Positions 14,201 to 25,708 are shown, counted from the stretch's first letter. The stretch: 64,000 bases of DNA from Allodiplogaster sudhausi (GCA_945643635.1 CALZFC010000005.1:1802501-1866500), one strand, 5' to 3'. Notes: a model not told the origin generated them from the sequence alone. Numbers and translations: made by a program.

Positions 14201-17200
14201 ATGGACATGGATTCTTCGTCGTCTGCGTCTCCGCCCTCGGAACACTCTCTCTCAGTGCTCTGCAGCGTTCCGCCTTCTTCGAGGAGAGTCGGCGTTGCCG
14301 GCGGGTACACTTCATCGTCCTCATCGAGTGGATCCTCTCCCTCGCACTTTAGGTCATTCAAATATTATTTCAGCAATTTGCGCCTTGATTATCGTGGGAG
14401 TTGATCACAAGGGCAGCTATTTTAAATATAAGATACTCTATGTACATATCTTTTTGTTTGCCATATGACGGGGCAAACAAAAAGATCTGCCCTCTTTATC
14501 GGTTCTGACCTTTTTTTAAGGGATTCAAGCAGTGTCTGCAAAAATATCTTTACCTGTATTATATTAGAAATTCCCTCCCCTACACGCTCAGCTCTTCTTC
14601 ACCTTTTGCTTATTCTTCGTTGTATCTTTCTATCTATCTCTCTTTTTCTCGCTCTCTCTTACTCGCTCTCTCTCTCTCTCGCACCTTCTGTCTCTCTCCC
14701 TCTTTCTCTCTCCTTCTCGCAGTCTCTCTATCTTTCATTCACTCTCTGCTCTCCGGTCTGACAGACCCATGAGGCGAGAATGACCGGTGGCGAAGCCGGA
14801 TCTTGCCTGGAGCCTCCTCTCCGAATCGAGGTCACCCCTTCTTATTCCACGCATTCACTAATGCCCAAGGACAATGGACATGATTCTGCTATATTTGTGG
14901 ACAGTTGGAGATGAATATGTTCAGAGGAAGTGACAGGGCGTGCGTGATTATGACAAAGGAATTTGAGCAGCCCAATCAGGCGAGGGGATGAAGGGACGGA
15001 AACGAAAGCAGTGAATTCATCCCGCTTTAAAGTAGCACCGGTTGAACTGCATAAAACTATATTGGTAAATTAATCAACTATCACTTATTGGTTTTAGTCG
15101 TATCCCATTTTCCCGTCGTTGTTCATCAACTGGCAAGAGTTTTTTTCATATTAAATAAAGAGAAACCTTGCAGAGAAGATCAACAGCACCGTCACCACGG
15201 CGTCCACACCGAAGTCGTTGATGAGGAGACTGTAGGCGCCTTCTGTGAGAAGCGACGGAGAGCGAATGGTGGATCTGGAATCGGCTCAGGAGTCAGTGCT
15301 GGAGGAGCCGGAGCGACTCCTCGTGCTGCCTCAGGGGGCGCGTCAGATGCCAGTGTCATTGCCGGAGGCGCGCGGCAGCAGCGACAGCGCGAGAAGAGAC
15401 GCATCGCTGACATGGTGAATTCTCCCGCTATGTTTATAAATATTTGTATGTACATACGTAACTATTTTATCGGAGAAACTGAACCGTCGTTGATCATAAT
15501 TTATGCGCATTTGTGATGGTAGTCTTGAAGTAATAGAATAAAGTAAAAAAAACAATACAAATTAGTTGAACGTGACAACGAGTTGTGCCTTTCCAAGGCG
15601 ATGGAGCAACGGCTGCTGGCGCTGTCGCACGAGAATGAGCTGCTGAAGTCGCAGCTTGAGTCACGGTCGGCTGAGGACGCGGCGGCGCTTCTGGCACGGC
15701 CGGCCGCTCTCCGTCTTTCCGCGAGTGACGCGGCGGCCCCCGCTCTCCCCGCGCCATCCGCCACTCCCGGGTCCTGCAACGACGGAGTGACCGCGCACAA
15801 GTTGCAGGTGAGAAATGTTTCGCGTAGGAAATTGATCAGGGAATGAATAATATTACATCTGGAAATGCAATGGAGTTTCTTATATGTACTTATTTAAAAA
15901 AAATTTGCTTGACTTCTTAAATAAAAAGCAATTGTATGCAGATGTGTACATGGTAGTATTTGATTTTTAATTTTAGCTTCAGAAACTCTACAACGCATCT
16001 TCCATTCTGCAAGCGAGTGGCGGTAGTCGCCTTCTGCAACCGGCTTCCGCGTCACTCGCGGGTGCCGCCTCTTCCGCTTCCGCTTCAGCCGCGGCCGCTC
16101 AGCACCTGCCGCTCTTGCAGATCTGCCAGCTACAAGCAGCCATTCAACAGCAGGTCTGCAGCTTTCTTCTCAGCAACTTGTCTCCTAGGATAATAGTTTC
16201 TCTCTTCTTTACTCGTTGGAACTGCCTCCAAATCTCTCCGCTTCTTTTATTTGCCGAAAGGAGTGTCTTAATGGGGTTCAGCGACCTGGAAAAAAATTAA
16301 AGTGCAATTTCGACTCAAAGATATAGGAGGACGTTGACAGTTTCATTAGGAATAGATTACATTGTTGAACTATGGAGTGCGTTAGAAGGGGCAGCGCCGA
16401 TGAGGAACTAAACAACTATTGATTTGTGGCTGCTTTCTGGGCATTGCTAAAAAATTCGGAGTTTGCGAGGAGCACACGCTCAGCCGAACAATTTTGTATT
16501 CGATTAAATTTTTTTGCTTGGTTTTCCTTATCAATTCCAACTAATTGTCCCGCTGTTGTTTCGAACAACATACAATGTCATGGTGCAACGACTATGACAT
16601 CTCTTCAGCTCCAGGACGCTGCAGCGCATTCCCTGGCGGCGCCAGACTGGCCAGCGACGGCGCCCCTCCCACCTTCGCTTTCCGCCGCGTCGGCGACCGG
16701 TCTCTTCTCGGCCGGCGCATCGGCCTTCCAGCCCTTCCACAAGGAATCCGTCATCAAACGAGCGGCTGCAGAGCAGCGCATTTCACCCGACTCCTCCAGC
16801 GACTTCTTCAAGCAGCAAGCACAGCAACTTGGTTATTCGCTATTCGCAATAGAATTGTGATGATTCATATATATACATGCCTAATAAAATATACCAAATA
16901 AATATTTAAGCAGAGCTACAAACGGACGCGATTCGAGGGCGCTTGACAACGCCCGACCCCGTCTCCGCCGCTGCTGTGCCCTGCTCGTCCGCATCCAACA
17001 GCACCAGTGTCCTGGTCGCTACGGGCCGGCCTAATGAACAGCCGCAACGCGACCGCGACACGACTGCCAGTTCACAGCAACGGAACCGCGACACGACGGC
17101 GACGCAGCAGCAGGGCCGCAGTCTGCTCGGCGCCATCCTCTCCAGCAGTGCGCGCAATACGTCGCCAGCGATTCCGCAGACGAGCACTGAGCACTGGAGC

Positions 17201-18081
17201 AGACTCGGCAGCCCTGCAAGGGTTTGTTTGTACTATTTTTCTTGTGAATATATTCATATACAAATAATTCCATTTTATCCGGCATTCTGGGATATAAGTC
17301 AAATATATAAATACAACTTTAGTCATATATAAAAATAAATTCGACATATCCAATAGGAGCACCACGCCCTACTCCTGTCGTCGTCTTCGAAGTCAGACAG
17401 CGAGAGTCACGCTTCGTCTGCGTCTCTGTCGCCGGGAGCGTCTGGCGAAGACCACCACTCGTCCGCTTCCACCTCTTCTTCCTCTTCCGCCATCGTTCAG
17501 GCACTCAACGGCAACTCTGTCGACAGCAAGCGGGCACGTTAATGGCATTATTCAGTTTGAAAATTGGTCTGATTAGTGCAATAGCATGTCTACATACATA
17601 TGATTTGTGCCAAAGAATTGGTAATCCCGTTCAGCAGGCGTACATGGACCGGCGGCGGCGGAACAACGAGGCGGCCAAGCGGTGCCGCGCCAACCGCCGC
17701 GCCGTCTTCGAGTACCGCTCGAGGCGCGTCCAGATTCTAGAGGGCGAGAACGACCAACTCAAAGAGGAGATCGCTGTGCTCAGGAGGTGCGTGGCGAGTG
17801 TTTGAGAAAGAGTACAAAAAACACAAAATCTTTGCTTCTTTATCTTCACAACTCCGCCCCTTCTCACCCAATCTGAGTACCTCATGGCTAGATTGATTTC
17901 AAACTTTTTAATGACGTTTTTAAATAATGATTTAATAAAACATCATAACTGAAAAACCACAAGAAATAAAGGAATTTTTTCCAGAGAAATCTCGCACTTC
18001 AAGAGTCTGCTCGAGTCTTCCAGTCTGCAGAGCGTAGCGTTGTCTGCAATCACGCAGACGCCCCCTTCTGGCTCGCCATAG
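14201..18081 (+). CDS. bZIP transcription factor, PAR/CES-2/NFIL3-like
   Basis: Proposed exons: 14201-14352 (ATG; Ser-rich MDMDSSSSASPPSEHSL), 15174-15414, 15583-15807, 15977-16153, 16609-16831, 16914-17221, 17357 to about 17533, about 17635-17786, and 17985-18081 (TAG), roughly 580 codons. The last two exons encode a canonical bZIP: basic region RRRRNNEAAKRCRANRR followed by a zipper with LEGENDQLKEEIAVLRR and ISHFKSLLES. The NNEAAKR core is typical of PAR, CES-2 and NFIL3 proteins, which bind DNA as dimers in the nucleus. Upstream exons are rich in Ser, Ala and Gln, as in activation or repression regions. Exon 2 ends in QRQREKRRIADM and exon 3 continues MEQRLLALSHENELLKSQLE, which resembles the second half of an NFIL3-type bZIP (see findings). 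The junction before the bZIP exon is unsettled: exon 7 runs into TAA (17540-17542) unless it splices at a GC donor after 17533 or at another site. The exon 2-3 acceptor is also weak. AATAAA follows at 18247. Confidence 0.72.
17638..18025 (+). other. bZIP domain (basic region plus leucine zipper), split by one intron
   Basis: The basic region and the first heptads lie in the exon ending at 17786. The split AG/A codon rejoins at 17985 and the zipper continues through ISHFKSLLES. The invariant Asn and Arg of the basic region are present in NNEAAKRCR. Cys replaces the Ser usual in PAR proteins (KRSR), a change also tolerated in other bZIP families. Confidence 0.85.
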
Positions 18082-18246
18082 CTTCCCACTTTTCCCCTTG
18101 GCTCTTCCACTGAACTCGCAAAACCTGAGGCTCGCTTGCCATTATAGGAAGACATCACTTTTATTGTTACTTCAGCGACTCTTCTTTTTTTAGTGAGGAA
18201 GAAGTGGACGCAGCATACTTATATTTGCCCAGTTATACTCTCCCGC

Positions 18247-18252
18247 AATAAA
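18247..18252 (+). terminator. Polyadenylation signal AATAAA for the bZIP gene
   Basis: A canonical AATAAA lies about 165 bases after the stop codon, a plausible 3' UTR length. No direct evidence of cleavage is available. Confidence 0.5.
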
Positions 18253-19049
18253 CGAAAGTTTTTTGTTAAATCAAATGAGTGCAAACGCAACTGGATATGT
18301 TCTCTATCTCGTCGCGAACCCAATTCCGTTTCTTATATGCACTAGTAATTAATTAGACTGTCACGATATTCGTAGATCGCATAAATTCGCTTTCCAACCT
18401 AAATTCCGTCTAGGCCAGCCGTTTGCTGGTTAGACAGCTAGTAATTCTTCAGACTTATACAATTCTAACGTATTCACCCGAAATAACGCTTTAATAATAC
18501 TCTTTGTAATAAGCATTTCCAGTAATTGTGTCCACATTTGTGAAGACTTGCTTTGCAGGCGTAATCGTTTAAAACTTTCTTTCCTATCTTTATCTCGCCG
18601 ACCTGTACGTATCGTGTTGACTTGTGTGGTATCAGCTATCAGCCCTCATTCTACTCGACTGTGATTCACTACCTTTTCTTATTTATTAGATATGAATATT
18701 AAACGATCATACATACTTTTTTACAGACGAATACTGCAAAGAAGACATACACAAGAAAACGGGATGCATCAATGGTGGTTTAAAAAAGGTATAAATTTGT
18801 TCTAAATAGATATATAATAAGAAGTAAAATTTGCAACGAGGAACCGGCACATGGACACATTTCTTGATGGAAACATTAAAAAAATATAAATATATACAAT
18901 GAGAAAAACAAGCAGGAGACACTAAATACTATTGCGATCGCGACATAGCAATATCGTTCGTGTGGATGGCAACTTTTTTCCAAAATTCATGTAGATTTAG
19001 TCATGTGCACAAGGGTGTAATTACTGTGGGAAATAGGCCAATATTCGCG

Positions 19050-19187
19050 ATCTGTATTGTTGACAAGGTCATCCCATGCATTAAGAATATTCCATCGTAT
19101 GAGGCTCGCATTAAGCTTTTGTCTCTTTCTTCTCTCTACCGTAGGCGACTAGGAATTGATTTTATTACACAATTCAAGGTATTTAAC
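19050..19187 (+). mobile_element. Decayed non-LTR retrotransposon (LINE) fragment
   Basis: Reading + strand, the stretch YEARIKLLSLSSLYRRRLGI followed by DFITQFK resembles the segment just after the reverse transcriptase domain of CR1/RTE/Jockey-type LINEs, where a 'YEeRLkkLgLpsLeyRRlrgDLI..yKi' pattern is common (established family knowledge). Only this short piece is visible and the flanking frames are broken, so it is a dead relic. I cannot assign the clade. Confidence 0.5.
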
Positions 19188-19683
19188 ATTCTTTATTCTT
19201 GCTTCAATATAAATATACTCTTTCAAGCCTTGTTGTGATACCCCAACTTGCCTTTAACTTTCCTTACAGCTAGGTCTATTGTTTCAGCTATCTAAAATTC
19301 AGAACTTTCACAGTCTTGAAAGTTGATGTTGTAGTAAAGACAACTACGGTCAATCCTCCTGCTGTTCCCTCACTTGCTTGTTCCGTCGCTGGCCAAGACG
19401 AGGCCGAGCAGTGGCGCCCCCGATTCGGTACGACCCGTGTTCGTCGCCCCTCTTTTACCTTTATGTATTTACTATTTTGCAATTGAACAACCTTACTATC
19501 CCATTTTAATGTCACACAATTAATAAACAAATAAATGAGCTAGAGTCTGTAGCCGAAGAGCGATCAAAAGATCGCGACTATTTATTTCGACATGGCTTAT
19601 GTCCAGAATCAACGTGTTCCATAGAAACGGCGCTGCTCTTCATCTCAACTCTCCATCTTTGCCGTCCTCATCTTATGTTACGG

Positions 19684-19986
19684 CTAAGTCAAAAGCTCAC
19701 TTCCCTTTTTGATTGTATCGCTTTTCTGAGCAGAACTTCGTTGGTCTCTGGAACTCCTTGCCGAATTGGGAGGGGCTCCCGAAATTTTCACAGACTTTCC
19801 TACACGGGCCAACACTGTGCTACATAAGAGTGCAATTCCCCTTTCAGTGCTGAAATTGTCGACCGCAATTCGACCAATTATGTTTGCTTGCTGCCTAGCA
19901 GTCCATAAACTGTCAGGTAAAGTTAAATCTGTAATTTGAAGTCTGCAGTATATTCGGGCCTCTATCTCAGCAAAATTTTGGCGCAA
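19684..19986 (-). CDS. Unassigned open reading frame, 100 codons
   Basis: A minus-strand frame from ATG with complex, non-repetitive composition (for example SLWTARQQANIIGRIAVDNF). I do not recognise a family and see no well-supported adjoining exon. It could be an exon of an unrecognised gene, part of the neighbouring mobile-element debris, or chance. It is included only because it is one of the few non-repeat frames in this interval. Confidence 0.18.
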   Translation of the reverse strand: MRQNFAEIEARIYCRLQITDLTLPDSLWTARQQANIIGRIAVDNFSTERGIALLCSTVLARVGKSVKISGAPPNSARSSRDQRSSAQKSDTIKKGSELLT

Positions 19987-20303
19987 TTTTTCTGTTCAAA
20001 CAAAGATTACAGCTTGGTTGCAGCGCATGATTACTTTGCTTTAGTAGCCGGTAGGATGGCAGCGTCTAGACAATGCTTCGAAAAGAAATGTCGCTAATCC
20101 CGCAGATAGGAAACTGGAATACGTCATCAATTCAACTTCTTTATTCCTATTGCAGTATGATGATTCTGCTCACTCTTTTATTCTCCAAATATCCGAGAGT
20201 TCTCAGGGAAAAATGTTTTTTCGAAGCAGGAGGGTGAGCATGGGGCATACAATTAGCTTGACAACTTGAAAACATTCTTTTTAGGCGTTCAATTGGTCGG
20301 AAG

Positions 20304-22697
20304 ATGTATTTATCTGCTCTCAGCCGAGAGCAGAGTTGGCCAGACTGGACACGAACGGAGCAGAAGCTGCGCGCGTGGGCATCAAAGAGTTCACCGCTGC
20401 TTTTATTCTCCACTCTATCCTTCTCTGTACTCATCATCTTCAACTTCTGGCCATTGCTTGCTAGCAAGTCCGCTGCTGTCATTGTAAGTTTCGTTTAAAA
20501 TAGGAATTACATTTTGTTTTCATCCTTAAAATATGTAGTGAATTTGAGAACAAATATATGTATAAGCACTGCGGGTCTTACTGAACACACGGTGTCAAGC
20601 AATTGGGGAAGAATAAAGAGAGACAGCGAGGAGAGAGAAAAAAGATCAGATACAGATGCTGGCAAGTGAGCTATGGAAAAAATAAGATTAACATTCCCAG
20701 CAACTTATTATTTATGCCGTAGCTGTGAATGTATCACTTGATCATTATATGGATATAAATATTTAATCATTTAATTGTTAACAGACGGCCTCAAAATGCT
20801 TCGGCGACGTGGACTGGCCGGCCGGCAGTCTGCTGGTGGACGAGCGGGCTCTCCGGCAACTCGCGCGTGGTGACTGCCCCGCCACGGACACCTTCCTCGT
20901 CGCCGTCCCGGCCAGCGACGGCTTCGAACTCGTTGAAAATCTCAAGAATGAGGGACTTTCACATCTTTACGGCATCAATAGAACTATTCAAGTGAGGCCT
21001 GAACGCAGAAAATAGAATGAATTAATTTGAAATCAACGCTTTAGATTCGCAAAATTTCGACGTTGGAGCGCAACGACAAGGACTTTATTATGTTCGTGAC
21101 AACGACAGGGAAAAGAGCCATGCAAAGGTTTAAAAAAATTATTTTAACTCTCGCGGATTGTATAAAGATAAATTAACAAAAAGAGAATTTTTTAAATTAT
21201 TAGGCTCTCCTTGCAGATTCCCGGTCGACTCCTTTGGCGATCTCAACATCCCCCAAGACATTCCCAAGTTCCTCGACGCCTGGAAGGAAGCACACTTCAT
21301 AGATTGCTTGAACATTGAGCAAGTTTCGGTTTCCTTCATGTCTTGGTTTTCTATCTTATTCAAATTCTTGATTAATGAACTTGAATTATTAAAATGTGCA
21401 TATTTCTTTATAAGCGTATATAGTTCGAAAAATGTGTCTCGTTGTTTAGTGATAAAAATTTTTCAGCATGAACAGGACCAACTCTGCAAGTAAAATTGCA
21501 CTCAAAGACATTGACAAGCTCGCCAAACTTCGTGATTTCCTTATCGCTGGCTTTGGCATTCGACCTTCACTCTGCGGAGGGACGCTTTTAGGTTTCTGGG
21601 ATTGAAAATGCAGTTAGTGCTTAAAGGAGCAGTTCACTGAAAATTAACGTACATACGTTATTATGAAAGTATTCGCTTGTGTCCACAACATACTTTTAGA
21701 AAGTTTGAACTATTTTTGTCCACATTTTTTTAGTCTTGCTCTCAGCCACACTCCTATTTCGCACGCTCTCTAACCAGAAGAAGGGCCAAATATTTGAGGG
21801 CGCATATTCAAAATTTTCCTAATGTACTACTGTTGAATCATTCAGTAAACGATTACTTTAATAATTTGTTTTCCTTGGCTATTATTCTATGAACAACTTC
21901 TACATGAAGTGGAACTATAAAATGCGAAAATATTTGTTTTACACTTGAAATGGCAGGCTGGTATCGGGAGTGTTCGATCATCCCCCACACGCACGACTTT
22001 GACTTGGCTGCTCCTTCCGAGGAGTACGTCGATGGGATGGCGGCAGTGTTGGACAACTCCAGACAATTTCGAGTTGCTCGCATCCTTGGCCAGGTCGTTC
22101 AGATTTATATAAATTGATACCTATAATCGATGCTGTACTCAAAACTCAGTTGTCTTCATCTTTAGCCAATCGATTCTCTCGAGTTTACTTTTGTGCCGCG
22201 CCCGTACGGCCCACCAATCGATCTCTTCTTCCTTTACCGAACTCACAATTTGACGTATACACCAGGCCTCGATACTTCCTCACGCACAAAGATTCGCTGG
22301 GAGTATCCGTGGTAAGAGAGTGGGAATTCACAACAATTAAAAAGCAACTATGCAGTAATTTAAATGCTACCAATTTCATCTTCCGTAGGCGCATCGATCG
22401 TTTCTGCACTGGCGAACTGCTTGGCCATCTCTTCCGTGTGCCTTGCGAAGTCGAGCGCGTTTTGGAGGTTAGCGGCTGAGTGTGAAGATTGGTGGCAACG
22501 AATGGCTAGTTAAAAATGAACAGCTTTGCAACATTTTCCTAATTTTTAAGACAAATACTTCTTTCAAGACTCAGTACGGCCGGAACTGGCGCGAGGACCA
22601 TCCGACTTCCCGCTGGAGCTGGAGTAAATCCAGCCAGAACAACCGAGTGGTCGGCACATTCTCACCAGAAGAGATGAAGGAGATGCGCTTGGGATAG
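20304..22697 (+). CDS. Fukutin / W02B3.4-like (LicD-type) type II membrane protein
   Basis: Nine exons: 20304-20483, 20785-20991, 21045-21127, 21217 to about 21322-21340, 21467-21591, 21957-22093, 22166-22311, 22389-22467 and 22569-22697 (TAG), about 400 residues. Exon 1 has a short cytosolic N-terminus and a signal anchor (LLLFSTLSFSVLIIFNFWPL), as expected for a Golgi type II enzyme. The catalytic-type region follows: LCGGTLLGWYRECSIIPHTH then DFDLA, matching the fukutin pattern 'GTcLGWYR.c.iIp...D.Dl' with its acidic metal-binding residues. A second hydrophobic motif PPIDLFFLY corresponds to the LDvFffY element, and the C-terminus YGRNW...WSWSKSS matches the YGktW...WdWk tail. Fukutin is a ribitol-phosphate transferase of alpha-dystroglycan glycosylation, but nematode members of this expanded family have unknown acceptors. 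The exon 4-5 junction does not keep phase at the most obvious donor (21323) and probably uses one 15-20 nt downstream. Intron 5 carries a dispersed repeat. Confidence 0.8.
21735..21870. repeat. Dispersed repeat, copy 1 (intron of fukutin-like gene)
   Basis: About 130 bases closely resembling 31485-31605. The shared core includes 'gggccaaatatttgagggcg', 'cacgctctct' upstream and 'gaatcattca' downstream. See the matching entry and the finding. Confidence 0.75.
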
Positions 22698-23325
22698 CCG
22701 CACATTTATTTTACTGCTCACGTGTAGATGTTCTATTGCAGTGCCACAGATTGTACATAGTTTTATTAGTTGAAAGAAATGCGATAAATTAAGATCGAGA
22801 GAATGTATTATTGATAGAAAATGAATCGCCAATAATATGATATTGAATATTTTCAAGTTGACCCCTACCTACATATGCATTCGAATCCGCGTGCTCATAA
22901 TTTCTCTTCCTAGGTGTTTCCTCGCTCTCTCCAGGAACTGTCGCTTTCCTTTCCTTCTTCTGAATTCACCATTTGAAATTGAAGTTATCTAATAGGGGCT
23001 GTGTCTTTTTGAATTTGGCATGTTAAGGTGAAGCAATAAGAAAAAGAACGTTTATATTGACCGTTTTCTATAAAAATCGATGTAATTACCAATGCATTTT
23101 CAATGGCACAATGAGATTTCTTCTGAGAATAAAAGTTATTGACTAATAGTCGTCATCATTCTGTACTTATCCACTTCATGTACATATGTAAATCGAATAA
23201 AGAACAAAAGGATAATAGAGTCGTAATTGAAGTTACTAATAACAGGAGATCATCACAAACATCATTTGTAAGAAACAAAAAATCCACTCTTTATGCAGAA
23301 GATTACTTATGGGTATTGGTTGTTT
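22698..23325. other. Convergent intergenic spacer
   Basis: AT-rich DNA between the 3' ends of the fukutin-like gene (+) and the DUF229-like gene (-). It should contain both 3' UTRs. An AATAAA lies near 23130 on the + strand, rather far from the fukutin-like stop. No coding exon is recognised. Confidence 0.5.
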
Positions 23326-24245
23326 CTACAACGTTGTCGGGACATGAGTGGTTTTGGATGAGGCAGTGTTGGCTGCCTTTGTGGCAGTGACTTTTGCAGT
23401 GTCCGAGGTCGTAGTGATGTTACGGCAGAAGCAGAACGGACGCAACTCGTTGTCGCTGATGCAGTCGGCTGTTTCTTACCGCGCGCTGCAGTCGAGCTCC
23501 GGCCCCTTGTACTTTTGATTCCTACGGACGCGCCCATCCTTGCCGAGTTCCGTCACCGGCACGAAACTGCGGTCGCAGTCGCTAAACAACGAATCTGTTT
23601 TGCAGAATACGATATATTGCACCTGTGCATATTTTTCATTATTTTGGTTTCTGTTTATATTTGCTTGACATTCTATCTCTATAGAAGGCTCTATACGCTC
23701 TAAAATATCCGGTACTGGGTATGGATATATGTAGGTATGCACATAAATTTGCATGCAGAAATCGTGTTTTAACTGCGCTGCTCTTTGTTAGCTGCTCGAG
23801 CCGCTCGAGCTGATACGAGCCTCAGAATTTAAAAAAAAGCGAACGCAAGAGGATCGAAGCTGCGATTGAAGATCTTGGCAATGTCCGGAGTCCAAGCAGG
23901 AAGATCAGTCAAGATGCAAGTGTCGAAGACCTTGTAGTGCGTTTCACCTAAACCTTAGTGAGTGTGACGGAATTTAATCGACTATTAAATGTGCTTAGTG
24001 ATAGTCTTCAAATAGATTATTTTCCATTTTTCTTCGGGCAGCACTTCAGTTTTCAAAATAGTTTTCAGTTTTCAAAATTTTTTAACTGAGAGTGGCTGCA
24101 TGGCTCAAGATGACCGCAGAATGTATCGACTATTAAAAGGAGGTCGTGAACCTTGCAGAAAGCCGTGATCGAACATGAAGAGGACGGCGTAGCGGACGGC
24201 AACGATGCTAGCCACGACAAAAACCAGCAGCGAATAACTGGCCAT
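23326..24245 (-). CDS. Short membrane-anchored protein resembling the DUF229 N-terminus
   Basis: Proposed minus-strand exons: 24245-24152 (ATG), 23947-23845, 23581-23480 and 23455-23326 (TAG), about 140 codons in phase. Exon 1 is a signal anchor (MASYSLLVFVVASIVAVRYA). Exon 2 encodes KVFDTCILTDLPAWTPDIAK, which strongly recalls the start of metazoan DUF229 proteins ('C.lP.ldpwdpsi'). Exon 3 continues DCDRSFVPVTELGKDGR and ends LDCSAR. DUF229 proteins normally continue for several hundred residues with a sulfatase-like domain, which is absent here, so this is either a truncated paralogue or a distinct short family. Exons 3 and 4 are separated by only 24 nt with GT...AG ends and an in-frame TAA (see findings). 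If that segment is not spliced, the protein ends at CSAR. The final exon is Cys-, Thr- and Lys-rich (NELRPFCFCRN). Function unknown. Confidence 0.45.
23456..23479 (-). other. Candidate ultrashort 24-nt GT-AG intron
   Basis: On the minus strand this segment begins GTAAGA, a strong donor, ends CAG, is a multiple of three and contains an in-frame TAA. Removing it joins ...CSA(CG/C)DNELRPF in phase. Real introns this short are very unusual in animals, so a nonsense mutation or an alternative 3' end is equally possible. Confidence 0.35.
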
Positions 24246-25708
24246 CTCTTGCGAAATGATCTTCCGTAGGCGCTTAAAGATATTTCTTTTTTGTTTAATT
24301 CACTATTGAGTTTTTTGGAAATTATCATTGAATCATTGCAAAGGCTAAATAGAAAAAGTACTCTGGTAGAAAAAGTACCAAGATAGATGGAACCAACCGC
24401 TCACGAAGAGCCCGCTAGGGGAGACTGACTAGAAATACACCGCGAGCGAAACAAGAATGAAAATAAACACATGGTTATGTAAATGAGGGGACGGGTAGGA
24501 ATTAAGAATAAGTGTGGAATGTGAACTACACTACAAATATCGCTCACAATCAGCAAAATTTATCGATATTTTCTGAGTAATTCAAGCGAGAATTTATTAA
24601 TCTTTTCTGAGAAATTTTTAAGCAACCGCAGTGTTTCGATCAATATGAGAATCTTTTATGGATTGAAAAATTGTGATTGTTAAAGCAAAGGATAGCCACA
24701 TACATATTTATTTACTGCTGCATCCGTGTGGATATTAGTTGTGCTGTGCAGTTGTGTGGAAGATGGTAGTTTCATTTGTTGTCGCGATAAATATTAAATA
24801 ACGAAAATGTATCTAAAATGAAAGGAAAAGAAAATCGAACTGCTGATAACGATGAGAAATTTTAAATTGTCGTGAAAAATTAATTTACACGCTCAGAAAA
24901 CATTTAAACGCTCTTCAAGTAATCGTTTCTCCGTAATCCCTAATAATTTATCCGTAATCGTTTCTCTCACAACCAGTGCTGCTCCAGCTTTTAAAAAGAC
25001 TTACCAATGAGCTACTGGGATTAGGACAGCTCCAGCAAAAATCTCCAACGGTTGGAAACTACAAGCACTAAGAAAACACTGAGATGCGTGCAAGGTAGCC
25101 GAACAACTGCCCTAACCAACATCCCTGCTGTGCCCTTCAAGTAGATGAACTGAAATTCGTCTATTGCAACGAGTGCATATTGCTTTTGCTTTCGACGCTC
25201 TTTTGTCTCTGTTCTACCGAAATTACGGTTGTTTTTTTATTGAATGTCCGTACAAATTCATTTAAAATACTGTAAACTATTGCAAAGATAAGTTTCATTT
25301 TTCATGTCGAAGCAAGTGCTCACTATTAATCGAATATCAATTCCCTTTATAGAGCTGCCTCCTCAGTGGTATTTTGGAAGAGGGCGAACGAGCGTGCCCA
25401 GATTCCGCTCGAGACTTTGAGCACTCGCCACTGAAATGTTAGAACAATGAATATTCGGTCAGCTCAGGAATCGTTGTTAGCTGAACATTTAGACAGTGCA
25501 ATTATAGCATGAAAAATAAATATCCTGAACCTAAGCAAATGGCGTCGCCAGCCGACGTCGTTAGCGGGAGCGACCACTTGGTTGCAGAGCAGACAACGCG
25601 TCCGGTTCGGGCCCGGTGCTGAGGCATCAAAAAGTATATAGAGAAGAATTATTTATATATCAAATGTAGTAAGCAAAAACTTATTTTCATTTCCAGGATA
25701 TTGATTTT
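24246..25708. other. Intergenic spacer
   Basis: AT-rich sequence between the divergent 5' end of the DUF229-like gene and the 3' end of CEP104. No exon, repeat or RNA gene is recognised. The first hundred bases upstream of 24245 would be the promoter of the DUF229-like gene. Confidence 0.5.

Larger units (their letters stand above)
18253..20303. other. Intergenic DNA with retrotransposon remnant
   Basis: Mostly AT-rich single-copy-looking sequence between the bZIP and fukutin-like genes. It holds a short LINE-like remnant (own entry) and an unassigned minus-strand reading frame. A plus-strand open stretch at 19310-19440 (Val/Thr/Pro-rich) has no recognisable similarity. Confidence 0.5.

Noticed and set aside
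20147..20482. Minus-strand 111-codon frame opposite the fukutin-like first exon
   Set aside because: The + strand here gives a start codon, a signal anchor and a perfect GTAAGT donor joining the next exon in phase. The minus frame is its shadow.
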